64,000 bases of DNA from Acidobacteriota bacterium (GCA_028876385.1 JAGWSF010000060.1:1-64000); one strand, 5' to 3'; counted from the stretch's first letter, positions 16,845 to 26,663 are shown. The notes: a model not told the origin generated them from the letters alone. A program made the numbers and translations.

Positions 16845-17756
16845 ATGGAATCGACCTCGGAGGACTCCGGCCGCCACGGGGACGGGCAAGCGCGCCGCCC
16901 CGGGGTGGGGTCGGACCCCGCGGCGGATCGTTCGGTGGCCGAGCACGAGGTCGAAGATGCGTTCCTGGCGGTGGTGGATCAGGGTCGGCGACGGATGTCG
17001 CGCCGCACCGTTCCCCTCCTCGCCACCGGGGTGGTGGGTGGCATCGACGTAGGCACGGGCGTGCTCGGAATGCTCTACGTGGAGAGCCAGACCGGCGACA
17101 ATCTGCTCGGTGGTCTGGCGTTCAGCTTCGGCTTCGTGGTCCTGACGCTCGCCCGCAGCGAACTGTTCACCGAGGACTTCCTGGTTCCCGTCTCGACGGT
17201 GATCGCCCGCCAGGCCCGGCTGCGCATGCTGCTGCGGCTCTGGGTCGGCACACTGGTCGCCAACCTGGCCGGAGGGTGGATATTCACCTGGTTCATCATC
17301 GAGGGGTTCCCTCAGGTGCACAGGACGGCGATCGAGTCCGGGACGTTCTACGTCCATCTCGGTCTGGGCCTGAGAGCCTTCTCGCTCGCCGTTCTCGGAG
17401 GAGCCGTGATCACCATGATGACCTGGATGCAGCACAGCTCCGACCATGTGCTGGCCCGCGTCGTGGCCGCCGTCGGGGCCGGGTTCCTGCTCGGTGGGCT
17501 GAGGCTCAACCATGCCATCGTGAACTCGCTGCTGATCTTCGCGGCCTTGCAGACCGGCCACGCATCGTTCGGCTACGCACAGTGGCTGCAGACCGCAGGT
17601 TTGGCGGCGGGGGGCAACATGGTCGGCGGGATCACCCTGGTGACGCTGCTGCGCCTGTTCCAGGTCCCCCACAAGGTGCTCGACGAGCGGGCCCACCCGG
17701 CCATGGGGGTACCCATCGGCGATCACCGACGCGAGGCTCGGGTCGAGGGCGCCTAG
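16845..17756 (+). CDS. Formate/nitrite transporter (FNT) family membrane protein
   Basis: A 303-residue protein with a charged cytoplasmic N-terminus (about 55 residues) and six predicted helices. The FNT-type half-helix regions are GDNLLGGLAFSFGFVVLTLARSELFTED-like, followed by a second set after residue 215. The family conducts small monovalent anions such as formate, nitrite or hydrosulfide. The strongly charged tail and extended N-terminus resemble the YfdC subgroup, whose substrate is unknown. The ATG at 16845 lies 6 bases after a CAGAGT -10-like hexamer. Confidence 0.82.
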   Translation: MESTSEDSGRHGDGQARRPGVGSDPAADRSVAEHEVEDAFLAVVDQGRRRMSRRTVPLLATGVVGGIDVGTGVLGMLYVESQTGDNLLGGLAFSFGFVVLTLARSELFTEDFLVPVSTVIARQARLRMLLRLWVGTLVANLAGGWIFTWFIIEGFPQVHRTAIESGTFYVHLGLGLRAFSLAVLGGAVITMMTWMQHSSDHVLARVVAAVGAGFLLGGLRLNHAIVNSLLIFAALQTGHASFGYAQWLQTAGLAAGGNMVGGITLVTLLRLFQVPHKVLDERAHPAMGVPIGDHRREARVEGA

Positions 17757-17836
17757 CCGGCAGGCCCTCCTGGAATAGTTGATTCATCATCTATGTTCGC
17801 TAGTCCAGGCGCACCGCCGAAAGGAGCTGCAGGAAA

Positions 17837-18604
17837 ATGAGTCAGATGGCGCAGGCTGGACCGCTGGTGGATGTTCGTCGGGCCGATGCCCGCTTCAAGA
17901 CCGATCTCGGCTGGTTGGACTCCAAGCACAGCTTCAGCTTCGGCCACCACTACGACGCCGAGAACACCCACCACGGGCTGCTCCTCGTCAGCAACGACGA
18001 CCTGGTAAGACCCGGAACCGGGTTCGACACCCACCCCCACCGAGACATGGAGATCGTCACCTGGGTCCTGCAGGGTTCGCTGGTGCACCAGGACTCGGAG
18101 GGGAACTCAGGCGTGATCTACCCCGGCCTGGCGCAGCGCATGAGCGCCGGCACCGGGATCCGCCACAGCGAGAAGAACGACAGTTGGCGCATCGAGGGCG
18201 AGCCTCACTCCGAGCCGGTCCACTTCATCCAGATGTGGGTGGTCCCTGACGAGGCCGGCATCGCGCCCGGCTACGAACAGCTCGAGATCGACCACGAACT
18301 GCTCGCGGGAGGTCTGGTGCCGGTGGCGTCGGGGATGGCCCGCCATGCCGGCGAGGCGGCCATCCGGATCAAGAACCGTTACGCCGCCCTTTTCGCCGCC
18401 CGGCTCGATCCGGGTCGGTCGGTGAACGTCCCGGACGCGCCGTTCGTGCACCTGTTCGTGGCCCGCGGCGCAGTGGACCTCGAAGGTTCGGGCCCGCTCG
18501 CCGCCGGCGACGCCGTGCGCTTCACAGAGGTGGGGGGACAGAAGGTGACCGCCCTGGAGCCCTCCGAGATACTCGTGTGGGAGATGCACGCCGGCATCGG
18601 CTGA
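17837..18604 (+). CDS. Pirin-family bicupin protein
   Basis: A 255-residue cupin protein. The N-terminal cupin has the metal ligands in FDTHPHRDMEIVTWVLQG, followed by HQD and HSE, as in iron-binding pirins such as YhhW. Some members have quercetinase activity, others act as redox-sensitive co-regulators, so the role is open. A good ribosome site (AAAGGAG) stands upstream, with a TATGTT -10-like element near 17791. It is monocistronic. Confidence 0.9.
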   Translation: MSQMAQAGPLVDVRRADARFKTDLGWLDSKHSFSFGHHYDAENTHHGLLLVSNDDLVRPGTGFDTHPHRDMEIVTWVLQGSLVHQDSEGNSGVIYPGLAQRMSAGTGIRHSEKNDSWRIEGEPHSEPVHFIQMWVVPDEAGIAPGYEQLEIDHELLAGGLVPVASGMARHAGEAAIRIKNRYAALFAARLDPGRSVNVPDAPFVHLFVARGAVDLEGSGPLAAGDAVRFTEVGGQKVTALEPSEILVWEMHAGIG

Positions 18605-18623
18605 GCTGCCGGGCCGTGGGCGA

Positions 18624-19634
18624 TCAGGCTGCCGGAGTGGCCCGCCGGTCGTCGAGTCCCAGAGAGGCGACCAACTCGAGGGAACGCAGCCGATCCTGGT
18701 AGGAGTGGACCCGGGTGGAGATCATCAGCTCGTCGGCTTCGGTCCGCCGGGCCAGCGCCACCAGCCCGACCCGAACCGTCTCGGGATCGCCGATGACGTG
18801 GGTGGCCAGGGTCTGCTCCACCAGGGCCCGCTCCCCCTCGCTGAAGCGGTAGGCGGCGGCCTCCTCAGGGGTCGGAAGCGGCCCGAGGCGGCCCGTACGC
18901 AGCTGAAGCACTCCCAGAGCCGACGAGCCGGCCAGCCAGCGGGCTTCCTGTTCGCTCGGCGCACACAGGACGGTCACCGCCACCATGGTGTGCGGGGCGG
19001 CGAATACGCCGGGTCGGAAGGTCGTCCGGTAGGTGTCGAGAGCGGCATCGAGGGGACCCGGGTTGAAGTGGTAGGCGAAAGCGAAAGGCAGCCCGAGCAG
19101 AGCGGCGAGTTGGGCGGAGTAGAGGGAGGAGCCGAGGAGCCACACCTCGGGCAGGTAGCCCCGGCCGGGCACGGCCGTGGGGTGGGCGGCAGGGTCGTCG
19201 GCGTCGGCCAGGTAGCGGATCAGCTCGACGACGTCCTCCGGGAAGGTGTCGGGGCCGCTGCCGGAGTTGCGCCGGAGGGCTCGGGCAGTGAGCTGGTCGG
19301 TCCCGGGGGCCCGGCCCAGGCCCAGGTCGATGCGGCCGGGATGCAGCGCTTCGAGGGTGCCGAACTGTTCGGCCACGACCAGGGGCGAATGGTTGGGCAG
19401 CATCACCCCGCCGGATCCGACCCGGATGGTCTCGGTGGCCGCCGCCAGATGGGCTATGAGCACGGCCGGCGCGGAGCTGGCCACGGCCGGCATGCCGTGG
19501 TGTTCGGCCACCCAGAGGCGGTCGTAACCGAGCCGCTCGGCCTCCACGGCCAGCCGGGTCGTGTCGGCCAGGGCGGAGGCAGCGGTCGATCCCGAGCCGA
19601 CGGTGGCCAGGTCCAGTACTGATAGTGCGGGCAT
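18624..19634 (-). CDS. LLM-class flavin-dependent oxidoreductase (MsnO8-like)
   Basis: A 336-residue luciferase-like monooxygenase. The N-terminal [26 protein letters not shown]-type motif is broken into [11 protein letters not shown] (first strand/loop), with [20 protein letters not shown] and [18 protein letters not shown] as the flavin-cleft motifs. That set is characteristic of the widespread MsnO8/YhbW subgroup. The substrate is unknown. The C-terminal [19 protein letters not shown] also matches. It is convergent with the pirin gene. Confidence 0.9.
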   Translation of the reverse strand: MPALSVLDLATVGSGSTAASALADTTRLAVEAERLGYDRLWVAEHHGMPAVASSAPAVLIAHLAAATETIRVGSGGVMLPNHSPLVVAEQFGTLEALHPGRIDLGLGRAPGTDQLTARALRRNSGSGPDTFPEDVVELIRYLADADDPAAHPTAVPGRGYLPEVWLLGSSLYSAQLAALLGLPFAFAYHFNPGPLDAALDTYRTTFRPGVFAAPHTMVAVTVLCAPSEQEARWLAGSSALGVLQLRTGRLGPLPTPEEAAAYRFSEGERALVEQTLATHVIGDPETVRVGLVALARRTEADELMISTRVHSYQDRLRSLELVASLGLDDRRATPAA

Positions 19635-19698
19635 CGAGAAGGTTCAACACTCCCGGACCCGGGGTGCTTCCCGGGACTCCAAGCCGGCGGCGATCACT

Positions 19699-20343
19699 TC
19701 AGCGCTCGACCACCGGCCCACGCTCGAGGGTTTCGCCGGCGGTCGGAGCAACGGGGCCCGGGGCTGCCGGAACTGCGGCCTCGACCGGGGTGTAACGATC
19801 CACCGGCGTGGCGCGGCGGCGGGTGGACGACGAGGCCTTCAGGGCCATCCCGCCGAGCAGCACCAGGACCAGTCCGGGGGCGAGGCTGGCGCCGGCCACG
19901 TTGAGCAGGTTGCGCAGAGCGCTGACTCCGGTGACGAAGGGGTTCCCCGACTCGATGACCGGCCATGCTGTCGGGCCGACGACCAGCCAGGCGCCGGCGG
20001 CCACGAGCAGTAGAGCGGGTAGCGCGATCGAGGCCCGGGCCGTCCGGCTCCGGGAGGGGGCCACGGCCAGCAGCATCAGGCCGGCGGCGGCAGCTACTGC
20101 GCCGGGCAGCAGGTGCAGGAGGCCGTTGGGCAGGTCGGCCACCCAGACCCGGTGGGCGACGGGCCGGAAGCCGAAGTAGGGGCCGACGTAGCCGGCCAGA
20201 GCGGCCCAGGCGCCCACGACCAAGCCGAGAAATCCCGGGAGGGCAACCCCCGGTCGGCTTGGGCCCGACCCCCCGGCCCCAACCATTGGGGCCGCTTCTT
20301 GGGCTTCGACCCGACGGGCCGTTCTCCGATTGAGCACAGTCAT
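19699..20343 (-). CDS. Uncharacterised four-helix membrane protein
   Basis: A 214-residue protein I cannot place in a named family. After about 40 polar residues come four hydrophobic stretches (around residues 45-65, 80-102, 112-132 and 158-178) and an extracytoplasmic loop GPYFGFRPVAHRVW. The tail is Pro/Ala-rich. The ATG at 20343 has a near-perfect GGAGG 4-8 bases upstream, which fixes the start. It is divergent from the PilZ gene. Confidence 0.7.
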   Translation of the reverse strand: MTVLNRRTARRVEAQEAAPMVGAGGSGPSRPGVALPGFLGLVVGAWAALAGYVGPYFGFRPVAHRVWVADLPNGLLHLLPGAVAAAAGLMLLAVAPSRSRTARASIALPALLLVAAGAWLVVGPTAWPVIESGNPFVTGVSALRNLLNVAGASLAPGLVLVLLGGMALKASSSTRRRATPVDRYTPVEAAVPAAPGPVAPTAGETLERGPVVER

Positions 20344-20436
20344 TGGTCCTCCTTCGGTCAACGGGGTTATTCCCGCTCGGGGCGCATCGCTACCGCGGGC
20401 GGCGGGCTGTGCGGAGTGCTTGACTTGGCATGGGCT

Positions 20437-21012
20437 ATGGACACCGCCGGTTTGGCCCACCTCATCGGGCTCACAGCTTTGGTCGAGACCGGGGACGTCG
20501 AGGCGACCGGGTCGGTCGCCGCCGTCGGTCCCTCCGAGTTGACCGTCACATGCGACGGGCCGCCCTGGGATGACACCCACGACCTAGACGTGCTGGTGAG
20601 CGTGTTCGCCCCCGACGCGCTCTACCGGATGAGCGGCCGCGCCGTCGGACACGGAGCCGACCTCAGCCTCGGCCCGGAGTGCGAGATGGAACGGATCCAG
20701 CGGCGTCACTGGCCCCGCCGGCGCCTGGATTTGGCGGTCACCGTCTGCCCCGTGGTGGACGGACAACACCTCGAGGGTGTCCCGGGCCGGACCGTCGATG
20801 TGGGGATCGGCGGCATCTGCGTGGAGACCTTGCGGGAGCTACCCGGCGGGGGAGACCCGGTGGTCATCCTCAGCCTGCCCGATGGGACTTCGGTGGTGTC
20901 GGCCGCGAGCACGGTACAGGTCGAGGACCTTGGCGACGGTTGGCGGTACCGGCTGGCCTTCCAGGACCTCGAGGCCCACGACGCCGGGCGAATCTCGGAA
21001 CTGGTGGACTGA
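20437..21012 (+). CDS. PilZ-domain protein
   Basis: About 191 residues. The C-terminal half is a PilZ domain, with the c-di-GMP-binding RRxxR-like stretch in QRRHWPRRRLDLAV and the DxSxxG-equivalent TVDVGIGGICVET (Gly in place of Ser). The N-terminal half is a beta-rich YcgR-N-like region. It probably responds to cyclic di-GMP, although the Ser to Gly change may weaken binding. The start at ATG 20437 is uncertain; GTG 20416 is in frame. Confidence 0.75.
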   Translation: MDTAGLAHLIGLTALVETGDVEATGSVAAVGPSELTVTCDGPPWDDTHDLDVLVSVFAPDALYRMSGRAVGHGADLSLGPECEMERIQRRHWPRRRLDLAVTVCPVVDGQHLEGVPGRTVDVGIGGICVETLRELPGGGDPVVILSLPDGTSVVSAASTVQVEDLGDGWRYRLAFQDLEAHDAGRISELVD

Positions 21013-21055
21013 GCCGGGGAGCCGAGACCGGCCTCGGCCACTACGTCGGGACCTT

Positions 21056-23107
21056 TCAGGCCGGGCCCTCCGACAGGGCTTCCTCCAGGAAGGCCAGCCG
21101 GTCGGCGGCCTCGTCGATCAGCATGGCGGTCGGCTTACCGGCCCCGTGGCCTCCCGCCGAGGTGACCCTGAGCAGGATGGGCGGGTCGCAGGATTGGGCC
21201 TGCTGGAGCCGGGCCGCGAACTTGAACGAGTGGGCCGGAACCACCCGGTCGTCGTGGTCCCCGGTCATGATCAGCGTGGCCGGGTAACAGCGACCGTCCC
21301 GCACGTTGTGGAGCGGAGAGTAGGCGTGCAGCCACCCGAAGGCCACCGGGTCGTCGGGATCGCCGTAGTCGGACTTCCACGCCCATCCGATGGTGAACAG
21401 ATGGAAGCGCAGCATGTCGAGCACGCCGACCTCGACCAGGGCGGCGCCGACCAGCTCGGGGTGCTGGGTGAGCGTCGCACCGACCAGGAGACCCCCGTTG
21501 GAGCCGCCCATGACGGCGATCCTCGAGGGACGGGTCCAACCGGAGGCGACCAGCCAGCGGGCGCAGGAGGCGAAGTCGTCGAACACGTTCTGCTTCTTGG
21601 ACAGGCGACCGGCCTCGTGCCAGGATCGGCCGTACTCGCCACCACCGCGCAGGTTGGCGACGGCCAGCACCCCACCCCGGTCGAGCCAGCCGGCGAAGGT
21701 GACCGAGAAGGTCGGGGTGAGGGCCACGTCGAAACCGCCGTAGCCGTAGAGCAGCACCGGGCGGTCCCCGTCCGGTCGGGCATCCGCCGCGTAGGTGAGG
21801 AACATCGGGACCGGGGTCCCGTCCAGTGATTCGACGAAGACCTGCTCGGTGACGAAACGGGCCGGGTCGATGGGGGCCGTGGTGGGGGCCACCGACCGGG
21901 TGGTGCCCTCGTCCAGATCGTGGGCCCACAAGGCTCCCGACTGGGTGTAGGACATCACCAGGAGGTGCATCAGGGACGAGCCCGGGCGGCCGGTGATCTC
22001 CACGATCGTCGCCGGTCCGGGCATCTCGATGTCGCCCGCCGTGGTCCCGTCGAGCTCGAAGACCCGCAGCACCGAGGTGGCGTGGTGGAGATAGTGGGCG
22101 ACGACGACGCCTCCGATCAGTCGGGCGTCGAGGAGGGTGTCGGCGGACTCGGGGACGATCTCCTCCCAGGCGCCGGGGTGGTCACCGAGCCGGGCCCGGA
22201 CCACCCGGCCCCGCTCGGCTGAGCGGTCCGTGAGCACCAGGAACTCGCCGGGGCCGACCCGCTCCACCACCTGGTCCTTGGCCGAGAACCGGTCGTTCAA
22301 CGCCTGCAGGGGGGACCGGTCCTCGTGGAGGTCTCTCACCAGGACGTGGGTTTCGCTGCCGGTGCCGCGGGTGACGGTTATCACCAGGTAGCGGCCGTCG
22401 TCGCTCGTCGAGGCGTGCGGCAGCCAGTCCGGTTCATCGGGAGCGCAGTACTCCACCCGATCCGCCTCCTGGTCGTCGCCGAGGGCGTGGTAGGCGATGC
22501 GTGGCACGGCCACGGTGGCGGTGAGCTCCCCGCCGGCGGCGGGCGGGTCGAAGGCGGTGTAGTAGAACCCGTTCCCCGACCAGGCGGCGTCGGAGAACTT
22601 CGACCACTCCAGCCGGTCGGCCAGATCGTCACCCGTGTCGACCGCCCGGACCCGCCAGGTCTGCCAGTCCGAGCCGCCCTCGCTGGTCGACCACGCCAGG
22701 TAGGAACCGTCGTCGGATACCGACAGGCGCGACAGCGAGACGGTGCCGTCCGGGGACAGCTCGTTGGCGTCGATGAGGACCCGGCTGATGTCGCCGGGGT
22801 CGTCGCCGACGTAGACCACCGGCTGGGCCTGGAGGCCGGAGTTGCGCAGCTGGAACCACCGGCCGCCCCGCTCGAACGGCGCGCCCTGCTTGGGGTGGTC
22901 CCACAGCTCGGCGATCCGGTCGCGGATGGCCGCCCGGCCGGAGATCGACGAGAGGTGGTCCGAGGTGAGCGACTGCTCCTCGGCCAGCCAGCGGGCGGTC
23001 GCCGGGGCGTCGAGGTCCTCGAGCGGCCGGAACGGATCGGGGACCTCCACGCCGTGCAGTTTCTCGGTGAGGGGGAGCTGCGGGGCCGTCGGGTACTTCG
23101 GGTCCAT
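21056..23107 (-). CDS. Prolyl oligopeptidase family serine peptidase (S9A)
   Basis: A 683-residue enzyme cleaving short peptides after proline. The N-terminal segment PDPFRPLEDLDAPATARWLA is typical, a seven-bladed propeller follows, and the C-terminal alpha/beta hydrolase domain has the nucleophile in MGGSNGGLL, Asp in TGDHDDRVVP and His in TSAGGHGAGKP. There is no signal peptide, so it is cytoplasmic. On this strand a TAGAAC hexamer lies 7 bases before the ATG, which suggests a leaderless transcript. It is divergent from the carboxylase fusion. Confidence 0.94.
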   Translation of the reverse strand: MDPKYPTAPQLPLTEKLHGVEVPDPFRPLEDLDAPATARWLAEEQSLTSDHLSSISGRAAIRDRIAELWDHPKQGAPFERGGRWFQLRNSGLQAQPVVYVGDDPGDISRVLIDANELSPDGTVSLSRLSVSDDGSYLAWSTSEGGSDWQTWRVRAVDTGDDLADRLEWSKFSDAAWSGNGFYYTAFDPPAAGGELTATVAVPRIAYHALGDDQEADRVEYCAPDEPDWLPHASTSDDGRYLVITVTRGTGSETHVLVRDLHEDRSPLQALNDRFSAKDQVVERVGPGEFLVLTDRSAERGRVVRARLGDHPGAWEEIVPESADTLLDARLIGGVVVAHYLHHATSVLRVFELDGTTAGDIEMPGPATIVEITGRPGSSLMHLLVMSYTQSGALWAHDLDEGTTRSVAPTTAPIDPARFVTEQVFVESLDGTPVPMFLTYAADARPDGDRPVLLYGYGGFDVALTPTFSVTFAGWLDRGGVLAVANLRGGGEYGRSWHEAGRLSKKQNVFDDFASCARWLVASGWTRPSRIAVMGGSNGGLLVGATLTQHPELVGAALVEVGVLDMLRFHLFTIGWAWKSDYGDPDDPVAFGWLHAYSPLHNVRDGRCYPATLIMTGDHDDRVVPAHSFKFAARLQQAQSCDPPILLRVTSAGGHGAGKPTAMLIDEAADRLAFLEEALSEGPA

Positions 23108-23220
23108 GCGGACCGTTCTAGTCGAGCGCGGACGGCCCGGGTCGGGCCCCGTGGCAGCTCGTGGTCCCGGGAAGGGGAGCGCCGCGGCGGGGGTCCGGGC
23201 GTCTAGTGTGGCCTCCCGGT

Positions 23221-25077
23221 ATGGGTGCAGAGGGCACGCTCGGGGGCCCCGGCCCGGAGGTCGCGGTGGACGCCCACATCACCGGGACGGTGGTGGCGGT
23301 CCTGGTGGGGGAGGGCGACGCCGTGGCCGCCGGGACCCCGGTCGTGGTGATCGAATCCATGAAAATGGAGCACGAGGTGGCGGCTCCGGTCGGCGGTGTG
23401 GTCCTCTCGTTGTCGGTCGCGCCCGGTGCCACGGTCTCGGCGGGGGAGGGCCTGCTGGTGCTGCGGGAGGCGCAGGTGGAGGCGGCCGAACTCCGCCCCC
23501 TCGCCGGGCCGGGCGGGGCGGGCGGGCCGGGCGGGCCGGCCATCCGGGGCGATCTGAGCGAGGTCCTCGAACGCCACCGCCGCACCCTCGACGAGGGCCG
23601 CCCGGAGGCCGTCGCCCGCCGCCACGACCGGGGTCGGCGCACCGCCCGGGAGAATCTGGGCGACCTGTGCGACCCCGGCACCTTCAGCGAGTACGGGGCC
23701 CTCGCCCTGGCCGCCCAGCGTGACCGGCGCGACGTCGAGGACCTCATCGCCAACACCCCCGCCGACGGTCTGATCGGGGGCGTGGCCCGGGTGCAGGGCG
23801 TCGAGTGCGTCGTCATGTCCTACGACTACACCGTCCTCGCCGGCACCCAGGGCTTCTACGGCCACCACAAGCTCGACCGTCTCTTCGAGGTGGCTGCCCG
23901 CCAGCGGCTGCCGCTGATCATCTTCGCCGAGGGGGGAGGGGGTCGACCCGGGGACACCTCGTCTCCTTCGGTGTCGGGCCTCGATGTCATGGGTTTCGCC
24001 CTGTTCGGCCGGTTGAGCGGCCTGGTGCCGCTCATCGGCGTGGTATCCGGTCGATGCTTCGCCGGTAACGCCGCCCTCCTCGGCTGCTGCGACGTGATCA
24101 TCGCCACGCGGGACTCGAGCATCGGCATGGCCGGGCCGGCCATGATCGAAGGCGGCGGGCTCGGTCGCTTCCACCCCGACGAGGTGGGGCCGGCGGCGGT
24201 GCAGAACGCCAACGGCGTGATCGACGTGCTGGTCGGCGACGAGGCCGAGGCGGTGGCGACGGCCAAGCGCTACCTGTCGTACTTCCAGGGGCGCGGCGGG
24301 CCGTGGACCTGCCCCGATCAGGACCTCCTGCGCCACGCCATACCCGAGGACCGCATGCGGGTCTACGACGTGCGCCGGGTCGTCGCCGGTCTGGCCGACA
24401 CCGACTCGGTGCTGGAGCTGCGCGCCGGCTGGGCCCCGGGCATCATCACCTCGCTGGCCCGCCTGGCCGGGCTGCCGGTGGGGATCATCGCCAACAATCC
24501 GGCCCACCTCGGGGGGGCCATCGACGCCGACGGCGCCGACAAGGCGGCCCGGTTCATGCAGTTGTGCGACGGCTTCGACCTCCCCATCGTGTTCCTGTGC
24601 GACACCCCCGGCTTCATGGTCGGTCCCGACGCCGAGCGGACCGCCCAGGTACGCCACTTCGCCCGGATGTTCGTGGTCGGCGGGAGCATCACCGTCCCCT
24701 ACGCCACGGTGGTCCTGCGCAAGGGTTACGGGCTCGGTGCCCAGGCCATGGCCGGCGGCAGCTTCCGGGCGCCGCTGCTCACCGTCGCCTGGCCGACCGG
24801 TGAGATCGGCGGGATGGGCCTCGAAGGCGCGGTGCGGTTGGGTTTCCGCCGCCAACTCGAGGCCGAACCCGACGAGACCCGCCGCGGGGAGCTCGAAGCC
24901 CAGCTGATCGCCGCCGCCTACCGCAACGGCAAGGCCCTCAACGCGGCCAGCCACTTCGAGCTCGACGACGTGATCGACCCGGCCACGACCAGGTTCAGGC
25001 TGCTCAGCGCCCTCGACGCGACGCCGCCCCCGCCCCCCCGGGCCGGCAAGAAGCGACCCTGCATCGACACCTGGTGA
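23221..25077 (+). CDS. Biotin-carrier / carboxyltransferase fusion (acyl-CoA carboxylase)
   Basis: A 618-residue protein joining two parts of a biotin-dependent carboxylase. Residues 13-87 are a biotinyl carrier domain with the biotinylated Lys48 in ESMKMEHE. A Gly/Pro/Ala hinge (around 95-110) leads to a carboxyltransferase of about 500 residues ([67 protein letters not shown]). No biotin carboxylase domain is present here, so that subunit must come from elsewhere. Usually the carrier is fused to the biotin carboxylase or stands alone, so carrier-CT order is unusual. Acyl-CoA specificity is unknown. Confidence 0.9.
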   Translation: MGAEGTLGGPGPEVAVDAHITGTVVAVLVGEGDAVAAGTPVVVIESMKMEHEVAAPVGGVVLSLSVAPGATVSAGEGLLVLREAQVEAAELRPLAGPGGAGGPGGPAIRGDLSEVLERHRRTLDEGRPEAVARRHDRGRRTARENLGDLCDPGTFSEYGALALAAQRDRRDVEDLIANTPADGLIGGVARVQGVECVVMSYDYTVLAGTQGFYGHHKLDRLFEVAARQRLPLIIFAEGGGGRPGDTSSPSVSGLDVMGFALFGRLSGLVPLIGVVSGRCFAGNAALLGCCDVIIATRDSSIGMAGPAMIEGGGLGRFHPDEVGPAAVQNANGVIDVLVGDEAEAVATAKRYLSYFQGRGGPWTCPDQDLLRHAIPEDRMRVYDVRRVVAGLADTDSVLELRAGWAPGIITSLARLAGLPVGIIANNPAHLGGAIDADGADKAARFMQLCDGFDLPIVFLCDTPGFMVGPDAERTAQVRHFARMFVVGGSITVPYATVVLRKGYGLGAQAMAGGSFRAPLLTVAWPTGEIGGMGLEGAVRLGFRRQLEAEPDETRRGELEAQLIAAAYRNGKALNAASHFELDDVIDPATTRFRLLSALDATPPPPPRAGKKRPCIDTW

Positions 25078-25096
25078 GAACCGGGCCGGGGGGCGG

Positions 25097-25102
25097 TACC
25101 CT
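25097..25102 (+). promoter_or_regulatory. -10 element of msrB (leaderless)
   Basis: TACCCT ends 6 bases before the ATG. No Shine-Dalgarno is seen, so the transcript probably starts at or next to the start codon. Confidence 0.55.
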
Positions 25103-25108
25103 CCAGAC

Positions 25109-25513
25109 ATGGCCCCAGAGATCCAGAAATCCGAGCAGGAGTGGCGAGCGGAGCTGAGCCCTGAGCAGTACGAGGTGCTGAGGCAGGCCGGCACCGAGCG
25201 CCCCTGGTCAGGCAAGTACGTCCACAACCACGACGACGGGACCTACACCTGCGCCGGGTGCGGGGCCGTGCTGTTCGACTCCTCGACCAAGTTCGAGTCC
25301 GGCAGCGGTTGGCCCAGCTTCTACGAGCCCATGGTCTCCGACGCCGTCGAGCTGGTCGAGGACCGCACCCACGGCATGGTCCGGACCGAGGTCCGCTGCC
25401 GGCGCTGCGGCGGCCATCTCGGCCACGTCTTCGACGACGGCCCCCAGCCGACCGGTCAGCGCTTCTGCATGAACTCGCTGGCCCTCGAGTTCAAGCCTTC
25501 GACCGAGGGCTGA
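25109..25513 (+). CDS. msrB: Peptide-methionine (R)-S-oxide reductase
   Basis: A 134-residue cytosolic repair enzyme that reduces methionine-R-sulfoxide in proteins. The zinc site is CAGC (Cys48, Cys51) with CRRC (Cys97, Cys100), the substrate loop is [11 protein letters not shown], and the catalytic Cys120 lies in RFCMNSL. It is full length. The stop codon lies inside a strong hairpin. Confidence 0.97.
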   Translation: MAPEIQKSEQEWRAELSPEQYEVLRQAGTERPWSGKYVHNHDDGTYTCAGCGAVLFDSSTKFESGSGWPSFYEPMVSDAVELVEDRTHGMVRTEVRCRRCGGHLGHVFDDGPQPTGQRFCMNSLALEFKPSTEG

Positions 25514-25542
25514 GCCCGGCCCGCCCGAGCCGGGCTCAGCCC
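25507..25542. terminator. Strong bidirectional hairpin after msrB
   Basis: GGGCTGAGCCCGGC (25507-25520) and GCCGGGCTCAGCCC (25529-25542) form a perfect 14-bp stem with an 8-base loop. GACCGA (25501) and TCGGTC (25546) extend it outside a small bulge. The msrB stop codon is inside the stem. It lies between convergent genes. There is no U-tract. Confidence 0.75.
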
Positions 25543-25555
25543 GCTTCGGTCGGGA

Positions 25556-25933
25556 TCAGTCGGCTTCGGCCAGGCGCCGGGTCGCCGCGTTGCGCTCGGC
25601 CCAGAGTTGGCTGCGCCGCTTCCAGAAGGGGGTCTTCCAGACCTTGAAGCCGTCCCGCCGGCCCGGTTTGGCGGCCTTGCGGGGCGGCCGGGACGTCTTG
25701 CGTCCCAGATCGTGAGCGGCTTGCGGGCACAGCAGGTCGGCGTCTTCGAGGGCCTCGTCGTCACCGGCTACCTGGTGGAGCCGGGTTCGGGCCGCGTGGC
25801 GCACCGCCCGGGCGGTCCGCCGCCGGTGGTCGGGGGCGTCCTCGATGATGTCGTCCGGCGGCCGGGACGGGCCGGCGTCGGGTTCATCGACGGGCTGACG
25901 GATGGCTGGCTCGCTCGTACGCATCGCGACCAC
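25556..25933 (-). CDS. Conserved-looking basic hypothetical protein
   Basis: 125 residues, unknown family. The N-terminal half is acidic/Pro-rich. The middle (GDDEALEDADLLCPQAAHDL) looks like a helix, and the C-terminal 45 residues are strongly basic with a WKTPFWKRRSQLW cluster, which suggests nucleic-acid or membrane binding. A GGAGG 5 bases before the GTG at 25933 supports the start, and ATG 25924 is an alternative. It has an unusually AT-rich upstream region (26000-26055) for this genome. Confidence 0.6.
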   Translation of the reverse strand: MVAMRTSEPAIRQPVDEPDAGPSRPPDDIIEDAPDHRRRTARAVRHAARTRLHQVAGDDEALEDADLLCPQAAHDLGRKTSRPPRKAAKPGRRDGFKVWKTPFWKRRSQLWAERNAATRRLAEAD

Positions 25934-26062
25934 GAGACCTCCTGTGTTCCGCCGGTGCGGAGTGGCACCGGGCCTTTTCGCTCATGGTGCCACGGGTCAC
26001 GTCCGGTTGTAAGGGGTCGATGGTCCCTTTTCAACAAACTTTTACAAATCGGAAACGGTGGC

Positions 26063-26650
26063 CTAGACGGGGTCGGGAGTCGAGGCCGGGTGGTGGGTCG
26101 AGCCGCCCGCCGCTTCGGCGGGGATGAAGATGGCGTTGCGGTAATAGGCCAGTTCGGTGACGCTCTCGAGGATGTCGCCCATGGCCCGGTGGGCGCCGGT
26201 CTTCCTGGGCTGGGCGGCGAGAGCCTGCGGATACCAGCGCCGGGCCAGTTCCTTGACGGTCGAGACGTCGATGGAGCGGTAGTGGAGGTACTGGTCGATC
26301 TCGGGCAGCCACCGGGCCAGGAAGCGCCGATCGGTACCTATCGAGTTGCCGCACAGAGGCACCGTCTTCGGTGCCGGGATGTGGGCTTTCAGGAAGTCGA
26401 GGGTGGCCTCACCCGCTTGGGCCAGATCGACCTGCGACGAACGGATGGCGTCCAGAAGGCCGCTGCGGGTGTGCATGTTGACCACGACCTCGTCCATGGC
26501 CGCCAGGTCGTCCTCGCCGGCTCGGACCACGATGTCGGGCCCTTCGGCCACCACCCGTAGGTCGTCGTCGGTGATGAGCGTGGCGATCTCCACGATCACA
26601 TGGCGGTCGGGATCGAGCCCCGTCATCTCGAGGTCCATCCAGGCGAGCAT
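26063..26650 (-). CDS. orn: Oligoribonuclease (DEDDh 3'-5' exonuclease)
   Basis: A 195-residue enzyme that degrades di- to pentaribonucleotides, including pGpG from cyclic di-GMP turnover. DEDDh motifs: Exo I WMDLEMTGLD (Asp6, Glu8), Exo II GNSIGTDRRFL, and Exo III HRAMGDI. The ATG at 26650 lies 7 bases after TAGCGT and has no ribosome site, which fits a leaderless start. The C-terminus is about 15 residues longer than in E. coli. Link to the PilZ gene upstream is possible but not shown. Confidence 0.95.
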   Translation of the reverse strand: MLAWMDLEMTGLDPDRHVIVEIATLITDDDLRVVAEGPDIVVRAGEDDLAAMDEVVVNMHTRSGLLDAIRSSQVDLAQAGEATLDFLKAHIPAPKTVPLCGNSIGTDRRFLARWLPEIDQYLHYRSIDVSTVKELARRWYPQALAAQPRKTGAHRAMGDILESVTELAYYRNAIFIPAEAAGGSTHHPASTPDPV

Positions 26651-26657
26651 CCGCCCG

Positions 26658-26663
26658 ACGCTA
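26658..26663 (-). promoter_or_regulatory. -10 element of orn (leaderless)
   Basis: TAGCGT on the minus strand, 7 bases before the orn ATG. Confidence 0.55.

Noticed and set aside
23203-25227. A 674-codon minus-strand frame
   Set aside because: Antisense shadow of the carrier-CT fusion and msrB start. No domain is visible and composition is that of a shadow.
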